Counted from the stretch's first letter, positions 7,424-15,199 are shown. The stretch is 33,319 nucleotides of DNA from Bacteroidales bacterium (GCA_017633255.1 JAGBPS010000016.1:1-33319); one strand, 5' to 3'. Translations and numbers: made by a program. The notes: generated by a model not told the origin, from the letters alone.

Positions 7424-8188
7424 ATGCGATACTTCATGCGTCTGGCATTTAATGGCACCCCCTTTTTCGGTTGGCAAATCCAGCCGAAGGACATCAGTGT
7501 GCAGGAAGTCATCGAGAATGCCCTGACCCTGCTGCTGCAAAAGCCATCAGCTGAAGACGGCCAGCGCGAGCGCATCGCCATTACCGGTTGCGGCCGCACC
7601 GACACCGGTGTTCATGCCCGTGACTTCACGGCACATTTCGACTTTCCCGACGAACTGGACGAGGCCCGACGCCTGCAACTGGTCAACAAGCTCAACAGCT
7701 TCCTGCCCAAGGAGATTGTCATCTTCAACATTGTGCCTGTAGCCGACGATGCCCATGCCCGCTTCGATGCCCTCGACCGCACCTACCGCTACTACGTCAA
7801 CATCCGCAAGGACGCTTTCAACTTCCCCTACGCCCATAGGGTGTTCGAGAAACTGGATGTGGACAGGATGAACGAAGCCGCTCAGCTGCTGCTGAAGAAC
7901 GAGGATTTCACCAGCTTCTCGAAGGTGCATACGCAGGTCAACAACATGCGCTGCCACGTGACCCACGCCCAATGGGTGGAACGCGACGGACAGCTGGTGT
8001 TTGAGATTACCGCCAACCGTTTCCTGCGCAACATGGTTCGCGCTATTGTCGGCACCCTGCTGCTGGTAGGCAAGGGAAAAATCTCCGTGCAAGACTTCCA
8101 GGACATCATCGAACAGAAAGACCGCTGCAAAGCCGGCGATTCCGCCCCCGCCCACGCACTATTTTTGGAAAAAGTACGTTATGATTAG
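7424..8188 (+). CDS. truA: tRNA pseudouridine(38-40) synthase TruA
   Basis: A 254-residue enzyme that makes pseudouridine at positions 38-40 of the tRNA anticodon arm. The catalytic Asp60 is in GCGRTDTGVHA (56-66). Further family marks are FNGTPFFGWQIQ near the N-terminus, the RTYRYYV segment near residue 121, and the RFLRNMVRAIVG block in the C-terminal part. Length is normal. It starts 3 bases after the nucleotidyltransferase stop. An in-frame ATG four codons later is possible, but the first keeps the usual MRYFxRLAFNG start. Confidence 0.96.
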   Translation: MRYFMRLAFNGTPFFGWQIQPKDISVQEVIENALTLLLQKPSAEDGQRERIAITGCGRTDTGVHARDFTAHFDFPDELDEARRLQLVNKLNSFLPKEIVIFNIVPVADDAHARFDALDRTYRYYVNIRKDAFNFPYAHRVFEKLDVDRMNEAAQLLLKNEDFTSFSKVHTQVNNMRCHVTHAQWVERDGQLVFEITANRFLRNMVRAIVGTLLLVGKGKISVQDFQDIIEQKDRCKAGDSAPAHALFLEKVRYD

Positions 8189-8255
8189 GTGTTAGGGATT
8201 AGGTTTTAGGGAATAGATGAAATATTATACTAATTATCAATGTACTAACAAGTTA
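8189..8255. repeat. G/T-rich heptad-like remnant after truA
   Basis: Just after the truA stop the + strand reads as TTAGG-type words (ttagggatt, aggttttaggg) in sense orientation, then about 35 bases of unrepeated AT-rich sequence before the C/A-rich array that leads to the next gene. Confidence 0.55.
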
Positions 8256-8430
8256 ATTCAAAATTCAAAATCCAAAATTCAAAATTCAGAATTCAGAATT
8301 CAAAATTCATAAACCCTAAACATTAACCCCTAACCCCAAAGCCCAATGCTCAATGCTCAAAGCCCAAAGCCCAAAGCCCCAAACCACTAACCTTCTAACC
8401 CTGTAATCCTATAATCAACAACTCATAACA
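8256..8430 (+). repeat. Heptad array before the beta-helix lipoprotein gene
   Basis: Exactly 25 heptads end at the ATG at 8431: attcaaa, attcaaa, atccaaa, attcaaa, attcaga, attcaga, attcaaa, attcata, aacccta, aacatta, accccta, accccaa, agcccaa, tgctcaa, tgctcaa, agcccaa, agcccaa, agcccca, aaccact, aaccttc, taaccct and four looser units. The family order mirrors 1-203 and 2469-2586, with unbroken phase. No promoter box is seen in it. Confidence 0.88.
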
Positions 8431-9843
8431 ATGAAACACCACCCCCTATACCTCACCGTCCTCCTCCTCCTCGTCCTATGTGGCAATGCCTGTCGCAAGC
8501 CTAATCTTGACGACAATGCACGGTTGTGGTTCTCCACCAGCTCCATCACCTTCGACACGGTGTTCACCACCTTGGGCTCCACCACACGCTATTTCACGGT
8601 ATACAATCCTTCTGAACAAGATATCAAAGTGGATGTTTACCTGGCTGGAGGCAACAGCTCCTACTACAGCATCAACGTCAACGGTGTGGCCGGCAACCAG
8701 CAGCGCGATGTGCTGATTCCCGCCAAGGACAGTATTTTCGTTTTCGCCAAGGTCACCATCAACCCCGGCAACCAGAACCAGCCATTCCTGATCTGCGATT
8801 CTATCATATTCAAAAACAGCAAAATAGACCAACAAGTACGACTGACTGCCTTTGGACAGGATGCCCACTTTATTGTGGCCAACTCGAGCGGATTGGCCAT
8901 AGTGGCCCATGAGCACGAAAACATCACCTGGCACAATGACAAGCCCTACGTGGTAATGGGAGGATGGGCTGTGGTGGACTCTCTGGGCACCCTCAACATC
9001 GACCCCGGCACCCGCATCTATTTCCACAAAGGCAGCGGACTGCTGGTATGGCGTTACGGCAACATCCATGTCAACGGCACCCGCGCACAGCCTGTCATTT
9101 TCAGGGGTGACCGTCTGGAACCGCAGTATGAGACCGACTATAACCAGTGGGACCGCATCTGGATACTGGAAGGCAATGAAGAGAACACCATCGACTACGC
9201 TATCATCACCAACTCGTATGTGGGCTTGCAGATTGAGCCCTGGGGAGGTTTCAACAACATCACCGTCACGCTCAACCGTAATGTCATCACCAACACCATC
9301 ATCAAGAACACCTATAACAGTGGCATCTTGTCACGTTATTCCAATATTGAGGCCACCAACTGCGTCATTGGCAACAACGGCAGCTGCAGTCTGCAACTGG
9401 AGGCCGGTGAGTATGACTTCAAGCATGTGACGGTAGGCAATTACTTCAGTACTACCCCAGCCCGCCAAAATCCAGCTTTGTACCTCAGCAACACCACCGA
9501 ACTGTACAAAATCCCCATGGAGACCCAGGCCTCATTTGTAAATTGTATCGTTTACGGAAACCTCAGCTCAAATGAGGAAATCGCTATTGGAGAAAACACC
9601 CAAGTGCCTTTCAACTACAGTTTTGAGAACTGCCTGATCAAGTCCACACTCCAAAACGAGCATTTCATTGACTGCGAGCGACGCGAGCCTGCATTTGTGC
9701 GTCCCAGTGCGAACGATTATCACCTCGGAGTGCTCTCTTACGCCATTGAACGAGGCAAGAGCAACATCGGAGTGTCCTACGACCTCGACGGCAATCCCCG
9801 TGTCAACACCCCCGACATCGGGGCGTATGAATTCATGAGATAA
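8431..9843 (+). CDS. Lipoprotein with right-handed beta-helix
   Basis: A 470-residue cell-envelope protein. The N-terminus is a signal with a weak lipobox before Cys21 (LCGNAC). Residues about 30-130 look like an Ig-like domain (SSITFDTVFTTLGSTT, then an FTVYNPS strand). Residues about 150-430 resemble a right-handed parallel beta-helix, with repeated short strands and Asn/Ile ladders (TIIKNTYNSGILSRYSNIEA and similar). The end, DLDGNPRVNTPDIGAYEF, is the conserved tail common in Bacteroidota beta-helix proteins (choice-of-anchor Q type). Such proteins bind or cut polysaccharides or act as adhesins; no catalytic residues can be named. It is preceded by a long heptad array and not by a recognisable promoter. 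Confidence 0.75.
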   Translation: MKHHPLYLTVLLLLVLCGNACRKPNLDDNARLWFSTSSITFDTVFTTLGSTTRYFTVYNPSEQDIKVDVYLAGGNSSYYSINVNGVAGNQQRDVLIPAKDSIFVFAKVTINPGNQNQPFLICDSIIFKNSKIDQQVRLTAFGQDAHFIVANSSGLAIVAHEHENITWHNDKPYVVMGGWAVVDSLGTLNIDPGTRIYFHKGSGLLVWRYGNIHVNGTRAQPVIFRGDRLEPQYETDYNQWDRIWILEGNEENTIDYAIITNSYVGLQIEPWGGFNNITVTLNRNVITNTIIKNTYNSGILSRYSNIEATNCVIGNNGSCSLQLEAGEYDFKHVTVGNYFSTTPARQNPALYLSNTTELYKIPMETQASFVNCIVYGNLSSNEEIAIGENTQVPFNYSFENCLIKSTLQNEHFIDCERREPAFVRPSANDYHLGVLSYAIERGKSNIGVSYDLDGNPRVNTPDIGAYEFMR

Positions 9844-9868
9844 AGTGTCCTGCCATCACCAAAAACTG

Positions 9869-10666
9869 TCAGTCTCGAACACAACGGACAGAAAAAGCGA
9901 TATTCGTATAATAGTAATTCCTATATATAGTTACATCCTCAAAACCGACACTGTGACCATAAGCCATACTGTCATTAAGTGCTGTGGCGCTCCAAAAATT
10001 GGCACTATAGCCAAAATAGCTATAGAAGCCCCAATAAGAGCCCGCAGGACGAGCTGAAAAACCCGTTGCATTATTTACACTCGGATCGTGACTCACAGCA
10101 CACTCTTCTTCAACCCCATACTCCAACCATCCGTCATTCGAAGCTATCGATTTCGCAACATTTTCGCTTGTCTCATCACACCAATATTCACTCTGGCTTT
10201 TAACATACGATGTTAGTTCAACCCACTCAGCATCACTTGGCACATGCCACCCGTTGGGACAAACACCCTGAACCTTGCTTGAATTGTTGTCACTGCCTTC
10301 GGCGTCACGCATCACAGCAAGCCAATTGTATAAATAGCCATATTTGCTGACATTATCACCATTTGAAGCAGGAAAATAACGTAAGGGAACGAGGTCACTG
10401 ACTGTGAGACCTGGCATGATAACACTACCATCGGCATATCTTGTGGTACGCAAATTCTCGGCCATCCACACCTGATTGCCTATCTGTACCGCATCGTAAA
10501 CATTCCCGTCAATATCCGTCACCGCCTTATATATCACATGAGCTGTAGCGGGATAACTATCATTTGAAGGATCAGTGCCAATCTTGTCAATCTTGTTTTT
10601 TTCGCACGAAACCAGCATCGCTATCACCACAGTCATAGCCACACCCAGAATAATAATCTTTTTCAT
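9869..10666 (-). CDS. FISUMP-domain lipoprotein
   Basis: A 265-residue lipoprotein. The lipobox is LVSC with Cys21. From about residue 50 to the end it is a Fibrobacter-major-paralogue (FISUMP) domain: DIDGNVYDAVQIGNQVWMAE, YADGS, GYLYNWLAVM, CPNGWHVPSDAEW, ATGFSARPAG, FWSAT and the closing FSVRCVRD are its usual blocks. The domain is common in secreted and surface proteins of Bacteroidota and Fibrobacteres; function is unproved. A -7 box is found 28 bases upstream. It is convergent with the beta-helix lipoprotein, with 25 bases between stops and no clear terminator between them. Confidence 0.85.
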   Translation of the reverse strand: MKKIIILGVAMTVVIAMLVSCEKNKIDKIGTDPSNDSYPATAHVIYKAVTDIDGNVYDAVQIGNQVWMAENLRTTRYADGSVIMPGLTVSDLVPLRYFPASNGDNVSKYGYLYNWLAVMRDAEGSDNNSSKVQGVCPNGWHVPSDAEWVELTSYVKSQSEYWCDETSENVAKSIASNDGWLEYGVEEECAVSHDPSVNNATGFSARPAGSYWGFYSYFGYSANFWSATALNDSMAYGHSVGFEDVTIYRNYYYTNIAFSVRCVRD

Positions 10667-10693
10667 TTTGATTCGATTTACTTAATGATTCAG

Positions 10694-10701
10694 CAAAAAT
10701 A
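10694..10701 (-). promoter_or_regulatory. -7 box of the FISUMP lipoprotein gene
   Basis: TATTTTTG on the minus strand fits TAnnTTTG, 27 bases before the ATG at 10666. Confidence 0.6.
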
Positions 10702-10850
10702 CTATTTTTTTCTTTATATGATATTTTTATAATGATATTTTTATAATCTTTAAGGCAAAGACATGTTTTTTACATAATAACAAACAAAAACTGGACAAGT
10801 GATACGAGAGGCTTTCTGCAAGCAATTGATTCGGCAATAATCCGACAAAC

Positions 10851-10884
10851 AAAAAAAGGAAGGTTTTGAGGTCTTCCTTTTTTG
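10851..10884 (-). terminator. Intrinsic terminator of the hydroxyacyl-CoA dehydrogenase gene
   Basis: A perfect 11-bp stem (10852-10862 with 10873-10883) and a 10-base loop. Runs of A and T on both sides allow it to work in both directions; on the minus strand it follows the stop at 10921 and ends in a T run. Confidence 0.8.
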
Positions 10885-10920
10885 TTATGGTGGCAACTGC
10901 GTCTCGCAGTTGCATGTCTA

Positions 10921-11757
10921 TTAGTACTTGTAGAAACCTTCGCCGGTTTTTCTGCCGAGCAGACCGGCGCGGACCATCTTGCGCAACAACGGATGCGGAC
11001 GATATTTCGGATCGCCGAATTCGTTGTACAGCACTTCCATGATGGCCAAGTTGACATCGTTGCCAATAAGGTCGGCCAATGCCAAGGGACCCATCGGGTG
11101 GTTGGCACCCAACATCATGCATTTGTCGATGTCCTCTGCGGAAGCGATACCGTCAGCCAAGATACCCACAGCCTCGTTGATCATGGGGATCAAAATGCGG
11201 TTGACCACAAAGCCGGGAGCTTCGTTCACCAACACTGGAGTCTTGCCGATAGAGGTAGCCAAGTCAACAATCTGCTTGCAAACATCTTCTGAAGTCACCT
11301 GACCTTTAATCACTTCCACCAATGCCATACGGTCGGCAGGGTTGAAGAAGTGCATGCCGATGAACTGTGCGGGACGGCTGGTGCAGGCGGCAATCTCAGT
11401 GATAGACAGAGAAGAAGAGTTGGTAGCGAAAATAGCTTCGGGTTTGCATATCTTGTCGAGTTCCATAAACACGTCTTTCTTGAGCTGCATTTCCTCCACA
11501 GCGGCTTCAATCACCAAGTCGGCGTCAGCGAAAGTGGCATAGTCGGTAGTAGTGCTGATGTTAGCCATGATGGCATCCATAGCGTCCTGGGCGATTTTGC
11601 CTTTTTCCACTAACTTGGCATAAGATTTTGAGATAGAGCCCATTGCTTTGTCCAAAGAAGCCTGGGTTCTGCTTTTCATCACGACCGGCATTTTAGCGGC
11701 AAAAGCTTTCACGATGCCCTTTGCCATGGTTCCGGTTCCAATAACGTAAATTTTCAT
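10921..11757 (-). CDS. hbd: 3-hydroxyacyl/3-hydroxybutyryl-CoA dehydrogenase
   Basis: A 278-residue NAD(P)-dependent dehydrogenase that interconverts 3-hydroxybutyryl-CoA and acetoacetyl-CoA. The Rossmann motif is [10 protein letters not shown] (5-14). [13 protein letters not shown] (111-123), catalytic His136 in GMHFFNP, and [12 protein letters not shown] mark the family; length matches the short bacterial form. I start at the ATG at 11757; the upstream ATG at 11805 adds 16 non-family residues and lies in a hairpin element. It is downstream of the crotonase gene in the same direction, 183 bases away, and the two give consecutive steps of fatty-acyl-CoA or butyrate metabolism. No thiolase or acyl-CoA dehydrogenase is in the window. 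Confidence 0.92.
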   Translation of the reverse strand: MKIYVIGTGTMAKGIVKAFAAKMPVVMKSRTQASLDKAMGSISKSYAKLVEKGKIAQDAMDAIMANISTTTDYATFADADLVIEAAVEEMQLKKDVFMELDKICKPEAIFATNSSSLSITEIAACTSRPAQFIGMHFFNPADRMALVEVIKGQVTSEDVCKQIVDLATSIGKTPVLVNEAPGFVVNRILIPMINEAVGILADGIASAEDIDKCMMLGANHPMGPLALADLIGNDVNLAIMEVLYNEFGDPKYRPHPLLRKMVRAGLLGRKTGEGFYKY

Positions 11758-11797
11758 GTTGTTGTTATTTTTAAGGTTGATGTTTTTATTTGATATC

Positions 11798-11852
11798 CCC
11801 CACACTGCGCTACGCTTATGTGGGGTTATTAAGATGTGACCTCTTCGAGGTC
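11798..11852 (-). repeat. Two-hairpin element, copy A
   Basis: CCCCACA (11798-11804) pairs with TGTGGGG (11819-11825), with an inner GCG/CGC stem. Twelve bases on, GACCTC (11838-11843) pairs with GAGGTC (11847-11852) around a 3-base loop. Read on the minus strand, the layout and an 11-base core (GCGCAGTGTGG) match copy B at 16340-16405. It lies between the crotonase and dehydrogenase genes. Confidence 0.75.
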
Positions 11853-11857
11853 ATTGA

Positions 11858-11941
11858 CATTTACCATTTACCAAAATTTCTGAATTCTGAATTTTGAATT
11901 CTTAACTACTACCCACTAATCCCTATCCCCTAATCACTAAT
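11858..11941. repeat. Heptad array after the crotonase gene
   Basis: Twelve heptads on the + strand: catttac, catttac, caaaatt, tctgaat, tctgaat, tttgaat, tcttaac, tactacc, cactaat, ccctatc, ccctaat, cactaat. In the sense of the crotonase gene (minus) this is G/T-rich and begins at its stop codon. Confidence 0.8.
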
Positions 11942-12717
11942 CACTCATTTCTGAATTCCGCTTGGCGTTTGTTCAGGAAAGCGTTCATGCCTTCTTTCTG
12001 GTCCTTGGTGGCGAAGCACTGGCCAAACATCTTGTTCTCGAAGGCGATGGCGGCGTCAGCGTCTAAGTCATACTCGGCATTGATACACTGTTTGGCGTAC
12101 TTGACCGCAATGGGAGCCATGGCGCACATCTTCTGAGCCATCGTTACTGCGGCAGTCATCAGCTCTTTCTTCGGATAAACAGCATTGACCAGTCCGATAC
12201 GAAGGGCCTCATCTGCACGGATAGCCTTGCCTGTATATATCATCTCTTTGGCATAGCCCATGCCCACCAGTTTGGCAAGGCGGTAAGTGCCAGAAAAGCC
12301 AGGGATGATACCCAGTCCCACTTCCGGCTGGCCGAATTTGGCATTGTCGGAGCAGATGCGGATGTCGCAAGCCATAGCCAGCTCGCAGCCGCCACCCAAA
12401 GCAAAGCCGTTGACAGCAGCAATAACGAGGATGTCCAGAGTTTCGATTTTGCGGAACACCTGGGCTCCCAAGCGACCGAAAGTCTCGCCTTCGGCAGCAT
12501 TGAGATTGGCCATCTCGGAGATGTCGGCACCTGCCACAAAAGATTTCTCCCCATCACCAGTGATAATCAGCACTCTAATATCTTTATTAATATTGTCGAT
12601 AAAATCGCCCAGTTCTTTCAAGATAGTAGAGTTGAGGGCATTCAGGGATTTCGGAGCGGAGATAGTCAGGGTGCAGATTCCGCCTTCAGTATTAATTTTC
12701 AAGAAATTATAATCCAT
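11941..12717 (-). CDS. Enoyl-CoA hydratase/isomerase family protein (crotonase)
   Basis: A 258-residue crotonase. The oxyanion-hole segments are SFVAGADISEM (59-69) and NGFALGGGCELAMACD (103-118). Both catalytic glutamates of the hydratase type are present: Glu112 in GGGCEL and Glu132 in GQPEVGLG. It should hydrate crotonyl-CoA to 3-hydroxybutyryl-CoA, the substrate of the next gene. I start at the ATG at 12717; the in-frame ATG at 12765 lies upstream of the -7 box at 12745-12752. The gene's stop overlaps a heptad array. Its promoter region is a near copy of that of the PspC gene. Confidence 0.93.
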   Translation of the reverse strand: MDYNFLKINTEGGICTLTISAPKSLNALNSTILKELGDFIDNINKDIRVLIITGDGEKSFVAGADISEMANLNAAEGETFGRLGAQVFRKIETLDILVIAAVNGFALGGGCELAMACDIRICSDNAKFGQPEVGLGIIPGFSGTYRLAKLVGMGYAKEMIYTGKAIRADEALRIGLVNAVYPKKELMTAAVTMAQKMCAMAPIAVKYAKQCINAEYDLDADAAIAFENKMFGQCFATKDQKEGMNAFLNKRQAEFRNE

Positions 12718-12744
12718 AGCAATACAATTTGAGTTATCAATCTG

Positions 12745-12752
12745 CAAAGATA
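12745..12752 (-). promoter_or_regulatory. -7 box of the crotonase gene
   Basis: TATCTTTG on the minus strand fits TAnnTTTG, 27 bases before the chosen start. A TTTG on the same strand 17 bases upstream, inside an octad repeat, could be the -33 element. Confidence 0.7.
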
Positions 12753-12763
12753 CGATTTTTTTC

Positions 12764-12795
12764 AATTAGCAAATTAGTTAATTAGCAAATTAGTT
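12764..12795. repeat. AT-rich octad array upstream of the crotonase promoter
   Basis: Four perfect 8-base units in alternation on the + strand: aattagca, aattagtt, aattagca, aattagtt. It begins 11 bases upstream of the -7 box and runs almost to the stop of the flavodoxin gene at 12803. Confidence 0.8.
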
Positions 12796-12802
12796 AATGA
12801 TA

Positions 12803-13648
12803 TTAGCGGATAACTTTAGTAAACACCGGGGTGGCACCCTCTGTCACCGTCACATAAACTTGTATCTCGACAGCAGGGGGCATATCGGGCTTATCCTCGC
12901 GGGGAAGGTCAACAGCGGTGAACAGGTATTCCATACCATCTGGAATGGTGCGTGCAGCCACCGTGGTAGCTTTGGCATGCAGCATCGGATAGCCATCAAC
13001 GGCAGCGTCAAATATAGCGGCTTCCTCCTCACTTACAGGGTGTTGTTCGGGGAAGTCCGACAGCTGGGTGTATTCGCCTTCAAGAAAACCATTGGCTTTC
13101 AGGAACTGGTCCACCTCCTGGGGCATAGCCTCCATGCGGGCCGCACGGACACCATAACCCGGCAGAATTTCCGCATTCGGTTGTTTCTCAGTCAAGTCCT
13201 TCACGCTTGATTCCAGTCCGCCGCTGCCGAAAGTGCAGAATGGGACGATTTTTTTGCCACTCAGGTCAACATTGTTCAAGAAAGTGATTACAGGAGGTGC
13301 GTAGGTACCAAACCACACCGGATAACCGATGAAGATCACATCATAATTGGCGAGGTCAGATTTTACCGGCTGAATGTCAGGGATGATTCCTTGTTCACGT
13401 TCCAGCATGCAGCGCTCAATAGTTGCTTGGAAATCACCGTCGTAGGGATTCACAGCGACAATCTCCTCGATGTCCGCACCGAGTTTCTGGGCAATCTCAT
13501 CCGCCACAGCCTTGGTGTTGCCGGTTTGTGAATAATACAGCACCAGCATTTTAGGAGTTTCTTCCTGAGGTGTCTCTTTTTTTGAACCGCAAGACACAGC
13601 GGTCAGTGTTACAACTGCCATAAGCAGCAAGAAATTCATTTTTTTCAT
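12803..13648 (-). CDS. Flavodoxin-domain lipoprotein
   Basis: A 281-residue protein. The N-terminus is a lipoprotein signal with lipobox AVSC (Cys20). Residues about 34-185 are a flavodoxin fold: the FMN phosphate loop is YYSQTGNTKAVA, followed by GYPVWFGTYAPP and FGSGGLESS for the isoalloxazine ring. After it comes an unassigned domain of about 95 residues rich in Pro, Glu and Val. Flavodoxins are normally cytoplasmic electron carriers, so a lipid-anchored form would face the periplasm or surface. I start at 13648, which keeps the signal intact; the ATG at 13678 adds a polar stretch. The membrane-protein gene 35 bases upstream probably shares its transcript. Redox partner unknown. Confidence 0.8.
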   Translation of the reverse strand: MKKMNFLLLMAVVTLTAVSCGSKKETPQEETPKMLVLYYSQTGNTKAVADEIAQKLGADIEEIVAVNPYDGDFQATIERCMLEREQGIIPDIQPVKSDLANYDVIFIGYPVWFGTYAPPVITFLNNVDLSGKKIVPFCTFGSGGLESSVKDLTEKQPNAEILPGYGVRAARMEAMPQEVDQFLKANGFLEGEYTQLSDFPEQHPVSEEEAAIFDAAVDGYPMLHAKATTVAARTIPDGMEYLFTAVDLPREDKPDMPPAVEIQVYVTVTEGATPVFTKVIR

Positions 13649-13683
13649 TGTATTATTTTTTTGGGTTTTCAAATTCACATGAT

Positions 13684-14217
13684 TTAATAGGTCCAGTGTT
13701 CCTCTTTGATAATGATAGACAATGCTGACTTAAGTTTTTTGATGTCCTCATATGTCCATCCTAATGTATCCTCACAAATGACAACTCGTTTGCCATTTTG
13801 AGGGAAAATCCGAAGTCGGTCTTTGCTTCTTCCTCCCGGCAGGATATTCCACGTCATTCCTTCAAAAGGAATTGTCACCACACGTTGTTGGTTGAACAAA
13901 GTATAATGTAAAACATTGATTTCCTGCTTTATATAATCAATTTTTATCGTATCCACCAAATTACCTTTATTAAGAATTGAGTACCAAGCAGAGCCCAAAA
14001 AACTCATTCCGAATAACAACGGAATGGATGTTACTAATACAGACCATTTTCCATCTTTGATTGAACAAATAACAAACACCCCAACGGAAACACCCATTAA
14101 AACGAGAACAATCTGTAAGAAACGCAAATAGAAAGCGGCAACAATAGAATACTTGCGCTTGCTTCTACGAATGGTTATAACGCTATTCTGATATTCTTTT
14201 GATTGCATGTCGTCCAT
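13684..14217 (-). CDS. Small membrane protein with PH-like C-terminal region
   Basis: A 177-residue protein I cannot name. It has two membrane helices (about residues 25-50, FLQIVLVLMGVSVGVFVICS, and 57-79) joined by a short turn. The C-terminal part alternates short beta strands and ends in a helix (TYEDIKKLKSALSIIIKEE), the general plan of bacterial PH-like or YcxB-like proteins; this is only a shape match. It lies 35 bases before the flavodoxin lipoprotein gene and probably shares its promoter (-7 box at 14276-14283). Base composition is more AT-rich than most neighbours. Confidence 0.6.
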   Translation of the reverse strand: MDDMQSKEYQNSVITIRRSKRKYSIVAAFYLRFLQIVLVLMGVSVGVFVICSIKDGKWSVLVTSIPLLFGMSFLGSAWYSILNKGNLVDTIKIDYIKQEINVLHYTLFNQQRVVTIPFEGMTWNILPGGRSKDRLRIFPQNGKRVVICEDTLGWTYEDIKKLKSALSIIIKEEHWTY

Positions 14218-14275
14218 GGCAATAACTAAGCTCTATAATATGTCTTATTCATTTCATTCTGTTTTTTTCAATTGG

Positions 14276-14283
14276 CAAAGATA
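14276..14283 (-). promoter_or_regulatory. -7 box of the membrane-protein/flavodoxin unit
   Basis: TATCTTTG on the minus strand fits TAnnTTTG, about 59 bases before the ATG at 14217. Confidence 0.55.
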
Positions 14284-14432
14284 CAATTATTTTGTTGAAA
14301 TAATGCGCTGAGGAAAAATATCGACAAACTTTTCAAGTTTATAGAAAGTATGTTAAACGTGAATTTTATTGTTCAAAATTATAGACAGATTAATTTTTTT
14401 TTAAGAAGTTTATTTCAATAAAAAATTTTATG

Positions 14433-14440
14433 TATCTTTG
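14433..14440 (+). promoter_or_regulatory. -7 box of the coiled-coil membrane protein gene
   Basis: TATCTTTG fits TAnnTTTG, 56 bases before the ATG at 14497. Confidence 0.6.
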
Positions 14441-14496
14441 CAGTGTGGTTTGAGAGATGAACAAACGGAAGATACTCCAATAAGAAAACCGGACGT

Positions 14497-15174
14497 ATGT
14501 TAAACATTATCAAAGACATATTAACTTCTCCTGTCGGATCGTTCGCATCCGTGTTTTCGTTGTTTATGCTCGCTTTCTTGTTAGTACACTGGATAACCAA
14601 GAAAATCACCACAATTGAAAGCTCCCATAGCAATCTTGTGAAGTCAAATGAGGATACTAACAAGAAAATCGACACCTATTGTGACAAGCAAGATCATAAT
14701 ATGGATGAGATACGCAGGGACATTGCATACCTTAAGGCTATGGTTGACGTGTTTAAATTTCAATCCACACCGCAGGTGGCTCAAAGCCATAGTCCATTGT
14801 CACTGACGGAGTATGGAGAACAGATTGCATCGGAACTGAATGCGGATGCCGTCATTGCACGAAATTGGGACAGAATTTGGGCAAATCTTGAGCAAAATGT
14901 GAAAGATAAGAGTGCATACGACATTCAGCAATATTGCGTTGAAACAGCTGCCGTTGATTTAGAGAAATTAATTGACAAAGATGCCATCAATGAAGTGAAG
15001 CAGAAAGCATATAAGGAAGGACGTCCATTGGCATTCTATGCGCTGGTGTTCGGACTAAAGATACGCGACCATTATCTGAAAGAAAAGGGGATATCCGTTG
15101 AGGCGATTGACAAACCTGCAACCTATAACCTGCAACCTATAACCTGTAACCTAACAAAAAGAGGAAATGACTAA
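14497..15174 (+). CDS. Unrecognised protein with N-terminal membrane helix and coiled coil
   Basis: A 225-residue protein of no family I recognise. Residues about 14-35 (SFASVFSLFMLAFLLVHWI) form one membrane helix with a short N-terminal tail. Residues about 36-90 are charged and heptad-like (HSNLVKSNEDTNKKID, then MDEIRRDIAYLKAMV), suggesting a coiled coil. The C-terminal half is helical and soluble (NRDRIW-like RNWDRIWANLEQNVKD; DLEKLIDKDAINEVKQKAYKEG). The last 15 or so residues, around TYNLQPITCNLT, are encoded by a degenerate 7-base repeat and are probably a later extension. It has its own promoter and terminator, so it is a single-gene unit. Confidence 0.7.
   Translation: MLNIIKDILTSPVGSFASVFSLFMLAFLLVHWITKKITTIESSHSNLVKSNEDTNKKIDTYCDKQDHNMDEIRRDIAYLKAMVDVFKFQSTPQVAQSHSPLSLTEYGEQIASELNADAVIARNWDRIWANLEQNVKDKSAYDIQQYCVETAAVDLEKLIDKDAINEVKQKAYKEGRPLAFYALVFGLKIRDHYLKEKGISVEAIDKPATYNLQPITCNLTKRGND
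15118..15154 (+). repeat. Heptad repeat inside the end of a coding region
   Basis: Units acctata, acctgca, acctata, acctgta and accta follow one another in a 7-base phase within the last codons of the preceding gene. The reading frame passes through it because no stop is formed. Confidence 0.75.
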
Positions 15175-15193
15175 AGTCACTTCCTCTTTTGTT
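15153..15193 (+). terminator. Terminator overlapping the stop of the coiled-coil protein gene
   Basis: A long hairpin: AAAAGAGGAA (15157-15166) pairs with TTCCTCTTTT (15181-15190), extended inward by TGAC/GTCA across one A-C mismatch, with a 4-base loop. The stop codon at 15172-15174 lies in the loop region. A T run is on the 3' side. Confidence 0.75.
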
Positions 15194-15199
15194 GTTCCG

